NCBI GenBank assembly: GCA_004794655.1
Contig: SMMW01000020.1
Span: 434,001 to 498,000 of the forward strand
DNA: 64,000 nt
Reading direction: 5' to 3'
From: Marisa cornuarietis
Lineage: Eukaryota; Mollusca; Gastropoda; Architaenioglossa; Ampullariidae
Shown in pieces: positions 45,840 to 57,905 of this stretch. The notes under the pieces are model-generated. The model made no database searches and had not been told where the DNA came from. It saw nothing but the letters and a program-made list of their open reading frames with translations. Position 1 is the first letter of the stretch, and the number at the start of each line of letters is the position of its first letter. The position numbers were made by a program, and so were the translations under genes.

Positions 45840-46460
45840 TGAGACAAGTAAACAAGCTGCTTGCAACTAAAGGATTGACAACAACTCCCTATCACGCTCA
45901 ATGCAATGGGTTAGTGGAAAAGTTTAACGGAACGTTAAAGAGCATGCTGCGAAGACTATGTCAAGAACGGCCAATTAAAAGACTGGGATAGATTTCTTCC
46001 CACTCTTTTATTCGCAAACCTGAAGTTCCTCAAGGAAGCTCGGGGTTCTCATCATTCGAGTTGCTTTATGGTCGGACGGTGAGAGGACCATTGCAGATTT
46101 TGAAAGAACTGTGGACCAAGAATGCCCCAGAAGAGGTGAAAACTACTGCTCAGTATGTCATAGATTTGAGAGAACGCCTAAAATCCACCTGTGCCGAGGC
46201 CCAGAAAAACCTTGGGAAAAGCGCCCAGCGGTATGCAGCGGCTTACAATAGACATACAAAGCTTCGAGGTTTTCCAGTTGGATGCAAAGTGCTGTTGCTG
46301 CTGCCGACAAAGACGAATGAACGGGAGATGGTATGGCGAGGGCCATATGAAGTGAAAGAGAAAGTAAATGAGATTAATTACATGATCCAGGTGGGAGACA
46401 AACAAAAACAAACGGCTGTATCATGCTAACCTGTTAAAGGCTTACATGGAAAGATAACCC
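45840..46460 (+). mobile_element. Ty3/gypsy-type integrase relic
   Basis: The first part reads YHAQCNGLVEKFNGTLKSMLR, the end of an integrase core. After a frame change comes FELLYGRTVRGP, typical of gypsy integrases, and a C-terminal domain (GCKVLLLLP, WRGPYEVKEKV, YMIQVGD, then YHANLLKAYME in another frame). At least two frame breaks are seen. No LTRs were identified. The following 46480-46680 stretch has broken frames and may belong to the same element. Confidence 0.87.
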
Positions 46461-47605
46461 AACCACTCTAGGCAGCTAAAGACTCTAACGAGTTACGCAG
46501 TGGCACAATCGCAGTAATCATGGAAGAGGAAAGAGAAGATGCTGAATTGGACCCAGTCCTAAGAACAGAGATTCTGCTGCCTTCGCTGACATCTGAAGAA
46601 GGTCCTGACGATGTTAAATTTGGGAACGAACTGAATGAACACCAAGAGAGGCAATTAGCTGAGATCTGAGATTTGAGATCTGAGGCCATAATCATGGCCG
46701 CTGTCTAACTGATCTTCCTGGAAGCACTGACTTGGAGCAATTTACACTTTACAGAACTGTCAGCCTGTTTGTGTTCAACCTCGGTCTGTGCCACATTCGC
46801 AGGTGGAAATAAAGCTGAAACGTCAATGGTTCCTTAAATTTTCTCGAGACAGCCCTTGAAATCTGGATTCTAGCTGCGACCGCATTCGAGTTTTCGGGAC
46901 AAAAACCAGGCGCTGGTTCCAAAAGCTGCGAAGAATCCTTAATTGTGCGTTAGAATGCCTAATAAAAAAATAAAACAAAACAAAATCAGTTCAGAAGCCG
47001 TCGGAAAAGAAGCAGTTGCAAATCCAGCGATATAATTGTTTCAAAACGTTCAGCTGCAATTGATTCAATTTCTCTCGATCCTTTTCGTCAAAAAATCTCA
47101 CCGGAATATGTTTTTTTTATGATACTTTGTGACAGTTTATGTCATATTTCCAGCGATTTTCGCTGAGCGATCGTGTTGACCTTTAAATCCACTCCTCCCG
47201 TTGCGGTTTCTTTGGAATAGGGAGAAAGTTCGCTGATCTGAGTCTCCCCTTTCAAACGGGGCATTTCCTCAATACGAGTTCAGGCGTTTGGTCTGTGTTG
47301 ATTGCATACTTATCATGAGAAATCAACGAACTTAATTTTATTTTGAGATCATTATTATGTCTGTGTTTATATATATATATATTTGTAAAGCGTCTTGAGC
47401 TAGCCTTTGATGGTGTGGTAAAGCGCTATATTATTTCCATTTATTATTAAACAGTCCTTATTTTCAAAGCTATTATTTGGATGCCGTCGGCTTATATTGA
47501 AAACGAAAGTAGAGCTTTGTTACAATGGATATAATAAAACTTCGTGGTTCATTAGATTTCGATATCCCTGACAGATGATTCTTTAAGCTTTAAGAAATAT
47601 TGTTG
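46461..47605. other. Intergenic, no gene seen
   Basis: Possible retroelement remnant to about 46680; thereafter AT-rich non-coding DNA up to the left edge of duplication unit B. Confidence 0.5.
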
Positions 47606-47771
47606 CAAATATGCTATTCACTATATATTCATAATTGTGAATAACATTTTTACAACTGAAAAAGTTAATCTTATAGAAACGAAATATATGCTCTCTCGAC
47701 TGTAAGACTTCCTTCACTTCCGCCAAGTCCCGCTACCCCAGAAATGACCTGAAATCTCGTCTGCGCCAGTA

Positions 47772-50700
47772 ATGGCATCAAAAAGTGTATCATCTCTTAA
47801 AAGCGATAAAGAGTCACTGGATGAGTGTAAATGCACAATCTGTATGTATATTCTTATCGAGCCTGTGACACTTCCATGTGGACACGAGCTTTGTATGCCA
47901 TGTTTCAAGCAAACCGTTGAAGAAGCCAGCTTTACGTGCCCGTTATGTCGCACACGAATATCCAACTGGGCTCGTAAAGCGACGAAAAGTAACACTCTTG
48001 TGGACCAGAAACGCTGGGAACAAGTTAGGAAATTATTTCCTGAAAAAGTTCAAAGACGTCTTGATGGATTAGACGACGAAACTGACGAAGATGACACGAA
48101 CGACAACGAAGAAATCGGTAACACATTCAATCTATTATTACGAGATCGCGAGCTTGACGATGTGAAAAAGAGATGGAAATCTTTTCTTGGATCGAAATAT
48201 TAGAATACAGCATGAAACAATAGCAGCTATAAAGTGTCTATTTTGTGATTTTTTTCGGATTTATATCTCAAAAGCACATGCCCTGTACTATTGAACAGGG
48301 GGTTGGGCTGGTACGTTGAGTTTTGTATTGTTAATGAACTGCTTGGATATGGATCAGGATAGTTGGCTTTTGTTTTGTTTTGTAACTTTGCATTGGTTAA
48401 AAATAGCAGTACACATGATATTGTTTACCACTCATGCGTCCGTTCCCCTCACTCCCAAACGAAACAATTTTGACCTTTTAAAGTATTATTATTATTACTA
48501 GTATGATTCATTTGATTATTCACCTACTGTCCATTTCACCTTCTTTAATTTTTAAATACCATGACAGTAGGATGTACAACACTCGTTATTTTTCTCTCAG
48601 TCTATTACTTACAATCTTAAAAGATATATCAATCCATGCTTCAGCAATAGACACATGACTTACTTTGTTGCAGATGTGCAATACAGGCGAATAGTACAAC
48701 TATCCAAACCTGGAGAAATACGAGAAGAATATGAAGCAGAAGTGAAAAGGGTATGTGGTTTGAACCATGACTCTAATTCTGGAAAGCACCTTGTAACTTC
48801 TGCTATTTGCATCTTGATCATACTTAAAAAGAAGAGAAAGGTCCAAACTGAGAATTACGGTGCCCTGTTCAACTGCCACAAACAAAGCAAATGTTGCAAG
48901 AAAATGAGATTTTGCAGCAGCTATAAATCTCAGTTGAGGCGAAGGTCTATGAAGCTGATGAAGATATTGAGTCAATGATTGATAGAGTATTATGAGAGCA
49001 TTGCTTTTATCATAATGTCAAAATAATGAATTGACATGTCAGTAGATATATCTCGATGCTTCACCTCAAGGAATTTTGGGTGCCAGATAAAACTGAGAAC
49101 CATGTCAATCAAGACAATTTGAACACAATTGTAAGACAGCTCAACCATGACCTAATGACTGCTTGACCACTGCCTAAAGATGAATTGACCACTGTCTACA
49201 GATAACTTGATCATCGATGACAGAAGTTGTCAAACATTTCCCTCAAAGTCATGCATCGTTCAAGCACTAATTCCAATTAAGTTAAACCTATTGTTTACAA
49301 AATAAATTTTTAATGTGGTTACATTTAGCTATACCCTCATTTTGTCTAGTAAGAATTTATTATTGAGGCAAGATAAATCCATATCAAAGCCTACAGAGGA
49401 GAAATCAAAAGTTGCTCATATACATCATATACACAATTTTCTTGTGTATTCTTGGTTTTAAAATGCCTTTGTTTCTTTGTTTATTTAAAATGTCTGTCAT
49501 ATACATCATATACACAATTTTCTTGTGTATTCTTGGTTTTAAAATGCCTTTGTTTCTTTGTTTATTTAAAATGTCTGTGGACATTTAACTAACACCAACC
49601 AGACATCACTTATAGGATACTCATTTTGCCTGAAGCAATTCTTACTATAGTGGTAAGGGATTCTGGTAGTGTAGTGGTTAAAACACTCGCTTTTCACCAC
49701 TGTAGTGAGTGGCTCATAGTTCAGTTCTCGTCTAGGGACACTCTATATGTGACACCTGTTCACAGGGCTGGGCGCCAGGGGTTTTCTCTGGGTACTCCAG
49801 TTTCCTCCCCCCCTCCCCCCGACTTCCCCACCCACAGTGTGAAAACACTGCAAGGTGGAAGCACTTTCCTACTAAATAAACCAACCAACTACAGTAGTAT
49901 ACTGACACCACTGCCATTTGGCTGTGACTCCCACTTCAAGAGAACCTTGAAGTTTTGTAATCTGAATATGTAGTTGGTGTGACCTGTGCATGTCTCTCTC
50001 CTCTGTATCTGTGAAGTATGAGTAGACGAGATTGATAAATATAAAGTGCAGTGCCAACAGTATTGTTGGATAAAAAGCTGACTTTATGGAAATCTAGATT
50101 TACACAGCTAAGAGTGCCTGAACAATGTTGGCTTTGATATAATTGTTTGACATGAATAGTAACTTGTCATTTTAGTGGTCGAGTTGTCACAAGGTATAGA
50201 TTCATCATTCAATAGTAGTCAAGTTAACACGGTATATAGATTCATCTTTTAGTAGTAGGTTGTCAAGGTGTGTAGATTTATCTTTTAGTAGTGGTCAAAT
50301 TGCACTGTTTGATTTGATTCTTGAATGATGTGTCCAATGATCACAATAATCAGAACTTCTTTTCTCACCACCAAATGGTTGGTAGGTTGGGATGGGTCAG
50401 GACTTGTGCTAGGCTTCGCTGTGCCCTAGGAAAAGACAAGTACTGTGCCTCACTTCATCATCCCACTCCCTGTTCCATCCCCACCAAAATGTCAACTGGT
50501 TATAACACATTCAGCAATTAATCTTTTTGTTCTGGTCATCAAATCAAGGCTTAAAATGGTTCCCGGTCGATTCAACTAGGGTTGTTTCGACTAAGGTCAG
50601 TTCAACTAAGTCGTTTTGTCTAACGGTTGTTTTGACTAGGGTCAGTTCGACTAAGTCGTTTTGTCTAACGGTCGAGTCGTCTATAGAACACATGAAATGC

Positions 50701-53700
50701 TAAAGGATGCATGAAATGGAAAAAAATTGAAGTGATTTGAATGTTAATAAATGTTAATAAACGGTTTAAATCTTTCTCTCGCATGCACACTCTCAACCAC
50801 AGACTCAACAAGCACTCAAATGCCCGATTCCAGCGACGCCTCCAATGTTTCAATGTTTGTAGATAGATGGGTAGCAGTTATATGTTTACGAACAGAAATA
50901 TGTAAAATGACCTGAACAGTATTTTCCTTATCATCATTCGTCTCTTCACTCCTCTCAGTGCTTGCATCATATGCAGCTGCCTAGTTTGCCTGATTGTATG
51001 ACCGGACCTAAGGGGCTAAGGGGTGTGTGCATGTGTGCACATGCATTTTAGAGACCCTGCAGGCATGAACTTATTATTTATTGTTAATAGCATTCTACCG
51101 ATTTTATTCCATTAGGACAATCCCATGCTGTAGGATGAGCTCTGTTGAAGATAGTTTCATGCCACACCTGACAGTTTATTTTTAACTATCACTGTTCTCA
51201 GCCTGTAACTTTCATAATTCTTAGCTACTTTAGTCACTGTTATCAGCTTATTGCTGTCATTTTGTCATTGTTATCAGCCCTTGGCTATGATAGCTAGTTT
51301 CATCACTGGTCACCCTGTTGCTGTCATTACTCCAATAGCCAGTTTTGTCTTCAGCTGGCCCAGCCTGTTTTGTCACCGTGCTGTCATTGCTCTAGTTTGG
51401 TCAGTGGTCAATCAGTTGCTGTCATTACTCTAATAACAAGTTTGTCCTCAGTTGGCTCAGCGAGCAGAAGAGGAGAGAAGGAGGGAAGAGGAGGCAAGTG
51501 CTGCTCTGATACAGGAGCTTGTCACTGCTGACAATGAACACTTTCAAGAGAATCGACTTTTGCAGGAGCAAATTGCAAGACAAGATGAAAAGTTTGCCAA
51601 GGAACTGGCAGAACATGTAGATATTGTAAGCAACAATTTTTTTCAAACATGTAACTAAGAATGTGTTATAAAATATGTCTGCATTATCCAGTTATCTATG
51701 ATCTTTAACAAGGTTTACTCTGGCATTTGTTTTGAATCTGTGAATCTTTGTTGGGAATTTGTTATATGGTAGTACATATAATGATGTGAGGTTATATGGT
51801 AGCACATATGATGACATGATGTTATATGGTAGTACATACGACAAAGTGATCTTTCACATGAGAATTATATGACAGGTAGAGCTCACTAATAACACTGATA
51901 TCAAGTTTATCCGAGTTGGTCAGACAGAACAGCAGATTTACTTAAAATCTGTCTTGTGGCTACCAATTCTCTTGTTGATCGCTGTATGCATACAAAAGGT
52001 GCATGGATACCTATGTGTGAACAAGAAAAAGATTCCTTGCTTAGTTTAATTTATGCAATGGCAGAGCAGTCAGCATGGCACACCCACATGGCCCATGGCC
52101 ATTAAAAATGTGAAAATGTTAGAATATGTAGACGACTCTGAATTGTGTTGACTTGGACCCACTCTCACACACACACACACACACAAGATCGACATTCATC
52201 AATCAAAGCATATTAGTGCTAAATTTTGTCTAGGAAAGTTGTACAAAAGTTGGAGAAATATAAAATTATCAGCATGTTGAAAAAAGATTGTGGAGTCTGA
52301 AAGAATAGTCTTTAACTCATCAAATTTGTAACTTTAACTTTTAAACCTTTATTCTTGGTTATAAGACATGCTACGTTTTATGGGCATTATCGTGGGTGTA
52401 ATATTACCCTATGTTGGCATTATTTTGGATGTAACATTACCTCACATCAGTACTGTTTGTAAGTACATCTTTAAAGGCTCAGTCACATCTGACCGTCTGG
52501 TCAGTTTCAGCCACCAAAACAGCTGATGCTTGTTTATGTCATCCTCGCTTACAGCAGCTGTCTGATGGCATTCTAGACAAACTTCTAAGGGAAAATTCCC
52601 CTGGTATATACTGTTTTCCATAGATAAAATACAGATCATGTTACGCCCCTTCTATGCGAGCTTCACTTGCTGTCAGAGCTCATGTGGATTACAAGATCAC
52701 CACATTGAGCTACCATTGTCTTCATGGCCTTGCCCCAGCCTCTGACACCTTTTACCACCCAATTCTCTTTAGTCTGCTTGTGTTGCTCCTCTCCCCTCAA
52801 TGTGCCACCCATCAGGCTGGATAAATTCAGCAGAGGCTCTTTCTCCTTCCCCACTGTTTGAAAATCTCCGCCCCTTTCTCTTTGAACTGTGTCTACATTT
52901 GAAACTTTGAAGTCTAGCTTCAAAACTTTCCTCTTCAAGAAATATCTTTCATAAGCAAGTGAACTATTCTGCTTACTTACCAGTTCATCTTTATCCATGT
53001 ACTTCATTCTTATTTACCATGGTATCATCCATTTGCTAATGCTTGTATTTCTTGTAGGACTGACTGTTTATAATATTTTGTGTTTAGTGCACTGAGCTCG
53101 CCTCCACATGGGGAAAATGTACTTTACTACAGAGTCAGTTATAACTTATAGGTTGAATTTTTTTTCAGACAGATGCCGAGAATCCACTCCATTCAATTCG
53201 TAACAAGGCCAAGGGAAGTTCTTTGTCTGCTAATCCCTCCCACCTATCTGATGGGGATTTTAAAGAGAAAGGGAAGCAGCATGCAAATATGCAAGGCAAC
53301 AAAACATTGAAAACATTTTTTCGATCATTGGGTGCTGTTGTGAAGCCAGGTTCTTCAAAGGAGGAGTTGCCCATGGATGCTCATTCCAAATTGTCGGTTA
53401 ATGAATTGCCACAGAAAAATAGCCAAGAGAGCCATCAGACTTTTCAGCAGAGGTCACCCAATGCAACGTTTGTTAAGACTACTGGTGACACTGTCCTGGA
53501 GTCTGAACATGAGTTCAGAGCCATTTGTCAAGAGAGTGATTGTGAGGAAACAGTTCAACACCAGGTCCAAAGATATGAGGTTATGTCTTTTGATCCAAAA
53601 GCTTCTGATTCAGCAAGAATAGAGTTGATGCAGAATCTGGATAGCAACACTAATGAAAAATTCAGGCAGCAGACTGTGAGAGGTTCTTTGTTGACATCTG

Positions 53701-55382
53701 ACCATGCACTGACATGTGCGGATTATGTCACACCACATCAAGAACCAGTCACACACTCGTTAACCCAGTGGTCAGCCGGAGTCACAACAAACGCCACAGA
53801 TCTTATTACTAGCACATCTCTCCCAATCATCAAACACAGTCTATCATCAAGGATAGTGGCTGCAGGAGAAAATCCAGTCGATGCTTATAAAACAGGTAAC
53901 ATGGGTTCCACCTGGAGTGGTATCATGGGTGGGGACAGCTGTGAGAAGTCTGAGTTGAGAGCAAATGGCAAGTATACGCAGGAGTCGAGTGCAGGACAAG
54001 ACAGGACTACTGACCAGCAGACAGTCCTTAAAAAGGAAGTGGTACAGTCGTCTCCCCCTGCCAGGAAGGTGGTGCTTCAAGACAAACTGACACCTGTTGC
54101 TACAGAGAGACATGAGGCTTGGTCATGGCAGACATTAAGTCAAGAATCATCTAGCAAAGATAAGATAGGAAAGGATTTTTCACCTTCGGTATCTCCAACA
54201 CCCAACAAAAATGGCCATGTGATAGGGAAGGATTTGTCATCTATACCACCTATCGTGCCAGGTCACACTTCTTCCATGTCAAGACTGGTTTTCAATCGAC
54301 CCACACCGCCTGAATGGTCAGGAGGATTTTATGCTGATGTGGTTAGCAGTAATAAGGCAGTACCATCTGTGGAGGCTATCCTTGATACTGTTGAAAATGT
54401 GACAGTCTTTAAAACAACAAATTCTCATTTAACTGGTTCCATTGGTAAGGCTGCTTGCAATAAACCCGTAGAAACATGCAGAGATGTTTGCCAAGATAAA
54501 GCAACACGTGAGGCTGCTGGCAATAAACCCGTAGAAACACTCAGAGATGTTTGCCTAGATAAGGCAACAAGTGATGAGGCTGCTGGCAATAAACCCTTAG
54601 AAACACTCAGAGATGTTTGCCTAGATGCAGCAACACATGGCATGAGCATGGAAGAAAGTAGAGAAAATCAAGAAATATCCAATCTTGCACCTTCAGATGA
54701 TGAGAAAAATGTCCTTGCAAAAAGTTCTACAACACGCAGAAGAAGAAATGCCACCAAAACAAGATCATCTTCTGCAACTGTTGAAAAGAGAGACTTACAA
54801 AACTTGAGCCCACAGCGTTCCATCAAAGATTGGTTATCTCCATTCCCAGGGAACATGCAAGGCACTTCCGTAGATCCTGATTCAGGAAATACGTGCAGTA
54901 GAAAGTACAAGTCTGGTGCTGACCGTTATGTGGTGCGTTCCTCATCAGAATCCACAGCTGTAAATCCTTGTGCAAAAACTCTTAAAACGAAAACATCTGT
55001 TCATATGGCTAAAACAAAAAACTGCTCAGTGGATACTTTGCTTTTGTCTAGCGATTCCAAGGGAGTAAAATCCAAGCTTGAAACAGTTTTCAAGGACCCT
55101 ACTAAAAATGAATCCCAAACATCTTGCAAAAGAAAGGTTCTAAAAAATCAGGATAGTAACTCAGAGTTTCCAGGAGTGTCTCCATCTAAGAGTAGGAAAG
55201 ATAGTGGGGACAGCAGCAATGAAGATGATGAAGCAGGGTTGACCCCAGAAGAGAGAGATCATCGCTTTGCTTTACAACTGCAGAAACAGTTTCATCTTGC
55301 AGACAAATTCCATCTCAAGGTTTTACGCTTCAAGGGCTCAAATGATGCATACAGTCTGCGAAACGCGAATCAACACAAGTGA
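47772..55382 (+). CDS. RNF168: RNF168 E3 ubiquitin ligase, full-length copy B (4 exons)
   Basis: Nuclear ligase that ubiquitinates histone H2A around double-strand breaks, recruiting repair factors. Coding exons: 47772-48117, 48674-48750, 51452-51625, 53169-55382. The phases agree and give 936 residues. RING C3HC4 ligands are C21, C24, C36, H38, C41, C44, C56 and C59. Exon 2 (residues 116-141) holds the LSKPGEIREEYEAEVKR segment (LRM1). Exon 3 (142-199) holds UMI-like AALIQELV and MIU1-like LLQEQIARQDEKFAKELAE. The C-terminus holds MIU2 (about 895-912) and LRM2 RFKGSNDAYSLR (919-930), matching the human KGSPDEYHLR motif. The linker is much longer than in human RNF168 (571 aa in total). A genuine ortholog by domain order; the likely working copy. 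Confidence 0.92.
48118..48673 (+). other. RNF168B intron 1
   Basis: GTAACA donor and TTTGTTGCAG acceptor. Reading through the donor runs to a stop at 48201-48203, which makes exon 1 look like a 143-codon gene. Both copies share the donor and acceptor. Confidence 0.8.
49417..49578. repeat. Perfect 81-bp tandem duplication, RNF168B intron 2
   Basis: Positions 49417-49497 and 49498-49578 appear identical. Copy A has only the flanking sequence here. Confidence 0.95.
49648..49870 (+). mobile_element. tRNA-derived SINE, copy 4, RNF168B intron 2
   Basis: Head GGTAGTGTAGTGGTTAAAAC (box A), box B-like AGTTCAGTTCTCGTC and a body including GGGCTGGGCGCCAGGGG. Same family as 11778-11915. The counterpart in copy A intron 2 lacks it. 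Confidence 0.83.
50165..50320. repeat. Minisatellite TCATCTTTTAGTAGTGGTCA, RNF168B intron 2
   Basis: Counterpart of 16735-16885, with three to four diverged units. Confidence 0.83.
50566..50692. repeat. 45-bp tandem repeat GTCAGTTCNACTAAGTCGTTTTG
   Basis: Two near-identical 45-bp units (from about 50603 and 50648) preceded by a third, diverged unit. Absent from the matching intron of copy A. Confidence 0.85.
51180..51460 (+). repeat. Splice-acceptor-bearing minisatellite, RNF168B intron 2
   Basis: Shorter version of the array at 17640-18290. Units carry TTTTGTCTTCAGCTGGC or TTTGTCCTCAGTTGGC; the last one is the real exon 3 acceptor at 51451/51452. Confidence 0.83.
51761..51850. repeat. 30-bp tandem repeat x3, RNF168B intron 3
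   Basis: Three head-to-tail 30-bp units, each beginning GTTATATGGTAG (51761, 51791, 51821), with a few substitutions. Confidence 0.93.
52640..53025 (+). mobile_element. LINE 3'-end relic, RNF168B intron 3
   Basis: Frame-broken remains of a reverse-transcriptase C-terminus: LPLSSWPCP, then a FELCLHLKL..LASKLSSSRNIF stretch that corresponds to the usual LRT..TFKSSLKTFLFKKY ending in shifted frames. The poly-A or microsatellite tail was not clear. Confidence 0.65.
53169..55382 (+). CDS. RNF168: RNF168B exon 4: long linker plus MIU2-LRM2
   Basis: A 2214-nt exon (residues 200-936), phase 0, after acceptor TTTTTTTTCAG. Mostly Ser/Thr/Lys-rich, presumably disordered. Items of note: an NKTLKTFF motif near residue 244; a coding minisatellite with three 21-22-residue units around AGNKPVETLRDVCLDKAT (about 54453-54640); SIKDWLSP near residue 750, which resembles the human DIQKYLTP motif; and an acidic DSSNEDDEAG stretch before MIU2. 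Copy A keeps only the part equivalent to 54893 onward. Confidence 0.93.
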   Translation, partial: TDAENPLHSIRNKAKGSSLSANPSHLSDGDFKEKGKQHANMQGNKTLKTFFRSLGAVVKPGSSKEELPMDAHSKLSVNELPQKNSQESHQTFQQRSPNATFVKTTGDTVLESEHEFRAICQESDCEETVQHQVQRYEVMSFDPKASDSARIELMQNLDSNTNEKFRQQTVRGSLLTSDHALTCADYVTPHQEPVTHSLTQWSAGVTTNATDLITSTSLPIIKHSLSSRIVAAGENPVDAYKTGNMGSTWSGIMGGDSCEKSELRANGKYTQESSAGQDRTTDQQTVLKKEVVQSSPPARKVVLQDKLTPVATERHEAWSWQTLSQESSSKDKIGKDFSPSVSPTPNKNGHVIGKDLSSIPPIVPGHTSSMSRLVFNRPTPPEWSGGFYADVVSSNKAVPSVEAILDTVENVTVFKTTNSHLTGSIGKAACNKPVETCRDVCQDKATREAAGNKPVETLRDVCLDKATSDEAAGNKPLETLRDVCLDAATHGMSMEESRENQEISNLAPSDDEKNVLAKSSTTRRRRNATKTRSSSATVEKRDLQNLSPQRSIKDWLSPFPGNMQGTSVDPDSGNTCSRKYKSGADRYVVRSSSESTAVNPCAKTLKTKTSVHMAKTKNCSVDTLLLSSDSKGVKSKLETVFKDPTKNESQTSCKRKVLKNQDSNSEFPGVSPSKSRKDSGDSSNEDDEAGLTPEERDHRFALQLQKQFHLADKFHLKVLRFKGSNDAYSLRNANQHK

Positions 55383-57220
55383 ACTTTGTATGACTGAAAT
55401 GTTTTACCAATATTTCTTTGTTGGACATACTATATTTTTTGAGTTTTAGCTTGGATTTCTTCAGAGAGGCTAGACAGCATAGTTTTAGCATTGTTTTACA
55501 TCCAAAATCATATTTAATTTGAATTTTTGTTCAAGAGTGTAAAATTTTTAAATATATTTTTATTTAAACAGTTTTATTTACATTTTGCACTAACTGCAAA
55601 AGCATAACCATTTTGTGCCTTTCACTTCTCTCATAATTCAAAATCATAGTGATGCACGTTGCATTTGTTCTTTTTGGCCAGAGTGTGTTATTCTTTGTAT
55701 CACAGATAAGCAATCACAATCAGCAATTCAACTAAACAATGTATGTGGAAACTGCTATAAAAACTATATGAGTTTTAATTGAATAATGTTAGAAAGCTTT
55801 TGCAGGGTTGGTCAGTATGACTTACAGCTCTGTAGCCATTTACACTAGATTAAAACACCAACAAAAAAAATGAATTTAACAACCACAAGGCTCTACATGA
55901 AAACACATAACAGTCCCCCCTCCCCCACTACTCTCTGCAGTTAAAGTGTTAGATTAAAAGTTCACATGACAAGACTGCCTCTGAAGCTTCCACCCTCAGA
56001 AACACGATACACACTCTTTCGTTGTTGCCACTCCTCTTGAAATTGGATTCAGCATGCCGGCCTGCATCAAACACAAGAAGATATAATAAAAGAAAAAATA
56101 AAACCTGGACAGAAAAATTGATTACTTTAACTTCTGACAATAATTTAAAGACATTAGATTACTGTTCTCATACAAAACTTACAATATTTAAAAAAAGTTA
56201 AAACCAAGGCAAACTCACCTCAACAAGTTTTACATGAAAATTGTACACCTTTTATCAGTCTGGTCAGTGCTGAAAAAAACAGATATTTCTCGCGTCACAG
56301 TCAACAAAAACTACCCTCGTTTTTCCACTCAATGTCAGTCTTTAACATTTAACATAGAGCCACTCAATGATGCTATTACATCCACACACAAAAAAAGTAG
56401 CTGTCGTAAAATGCACACACGGACACAAAACACTCGCCCATCTACTCACGCTTTCCATTCTCATACAACAAAACTTTAAAAAATATGTTTGTGAGTGAGC
56501 CATAAAGCTGTTGATTTTTGCCCACCCCCTTCCTTTTTAATTTATTGATAATAGAAGTAACCACTTGGAGCAGTCATGCAGTAATGTACTATATTTGGCT
56601 GTGTGTTGGAGTAGCCATTATTGCAGGTCCTGAAACACTACATTTTAGTCATTTGAGTGAGTATGTACATCTTTGAATTGATGAATTGTAGTAAACCAAT
56701 ACAAATATAGTCATAGTATTAACAAAAATTAAACTTAAAATCTGCTGTTTATGTAATAACAGTTATTGATACGTAATACATCATTTTTCAAAAATCTGTT
56801 TCTTTGCAATAATACATAATTAGTGTTTTTAATATCCCTTATTTTCCTAACAATACCTAAGCATTCAAGTATGTATGTTATTTATCCACTTTAATTCCAG
56901 TTTATTTAAAATAAAGTTAATAAACATTTGAAATAAAACATTTCTTGTACCATGCTGGTACTGAACTGATTAGGAGGATATGTGTAGTCTTTAAGACTGA
57001 GAAATCTTGGTGGCCAGGAAGTTAGTGTGCATGTATGTGAACCACAAAGTTGGTACTTTGAGGCCTGTCTGGACCTGTGACCAGGAGACTCTACTATCCC
57101 GCAGCAGTGGGTATCTGATTTATGATGGCATGTACAGAAATAGTTAAGGTTTACGCTTCAAAATGTCACTAAACTATACCATGTTATGTGCATGCATGCA
57201 CATACACACACACTGCTGAA
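55383..57220. other. 3' flank of RNF168B
   Basis: Non-coding; aligned in patches with 19627-20750. No PELP1 3' exon is found at the position corresponding to 20987. Homology to unit A stops at about 57200-57220, where LINE sequence begins. Confidence 0.6.
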
Positions 57221-57224
57221 CACA

Positions 57225-57480
57225 AAAGCGTCCTGGAGCCAGGACCTTCGAAAACGCGGCACCTAAGCTGTGGAATCCTCTGCCATCGTCACTCTCCACC
57301 ATCACCTCAGCAACCACATTTCGGAAAAGAGAGAAGACTCATTTGTTTACTTAAGACAGACTTAAAAAAAACCTAGCGGCCATTTCTGTCTTTATTATTT
57401 TTTACTTTCCTACTGTTTTATTTTTTTCTTCTCTTGAGAGAATCATGTTTGATATGCTGTATAAATTTATAGAGCAATTT
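57225..57480 (+). mobile_element. LINE 3'-end fragment
   Basis: Encodes a C-terminal reverse-transcriptase piece (ENAAPKLWN-like, written here with frame breaks as KTRHLSCGILCH in one frame), ending near TTTACTTAAGACAG. Same family as 26520-26910. It marks the break in unit B homology. Confidence 0.7.
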
Positions 57481-57905
57481 CATCCAAATCAATGATGATG
57501 AAAGGTTGAGATGCAGTTGGGTAAAATGGTAAAATTGGTAGCAGAGAATCACTATTATGTGTCAGTGCCACTGTTTGATCAAAATCAAAAACTAAATTGT
57601 AGTTATTTTCTCTTCTATCACATACTTGTTCCCTGAGGCTTAATACCTACATGTGTCTTTGTTAGGAATGGGGTATTATTTCCCTTATTTTTGTTAAGAA
57701 GCAGGGCTAGTCACCCTTTATGGTATGCTTGTGAAAGCAGGATTGTGATAATGGTTTATGAAAGGACGTGTAGTGAGCGAAGTAGTCACGGTAGCCCTGT
57801 AAGCCAGGTGAACAGATTCTAGTCATCCCCAAACCAGACGTCTAAAGAGAAGGACGTGATAGTACTTTCTGTGTGAAAGTGACAGTGGAATCATTCTAGT
57901 GAAGG

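Noticed and set aside
50566..50692. CRISPR-like array of short repeats
   Set aside because: Adjacent units without spacers in an animal intron; an ordinary tandem repeat.
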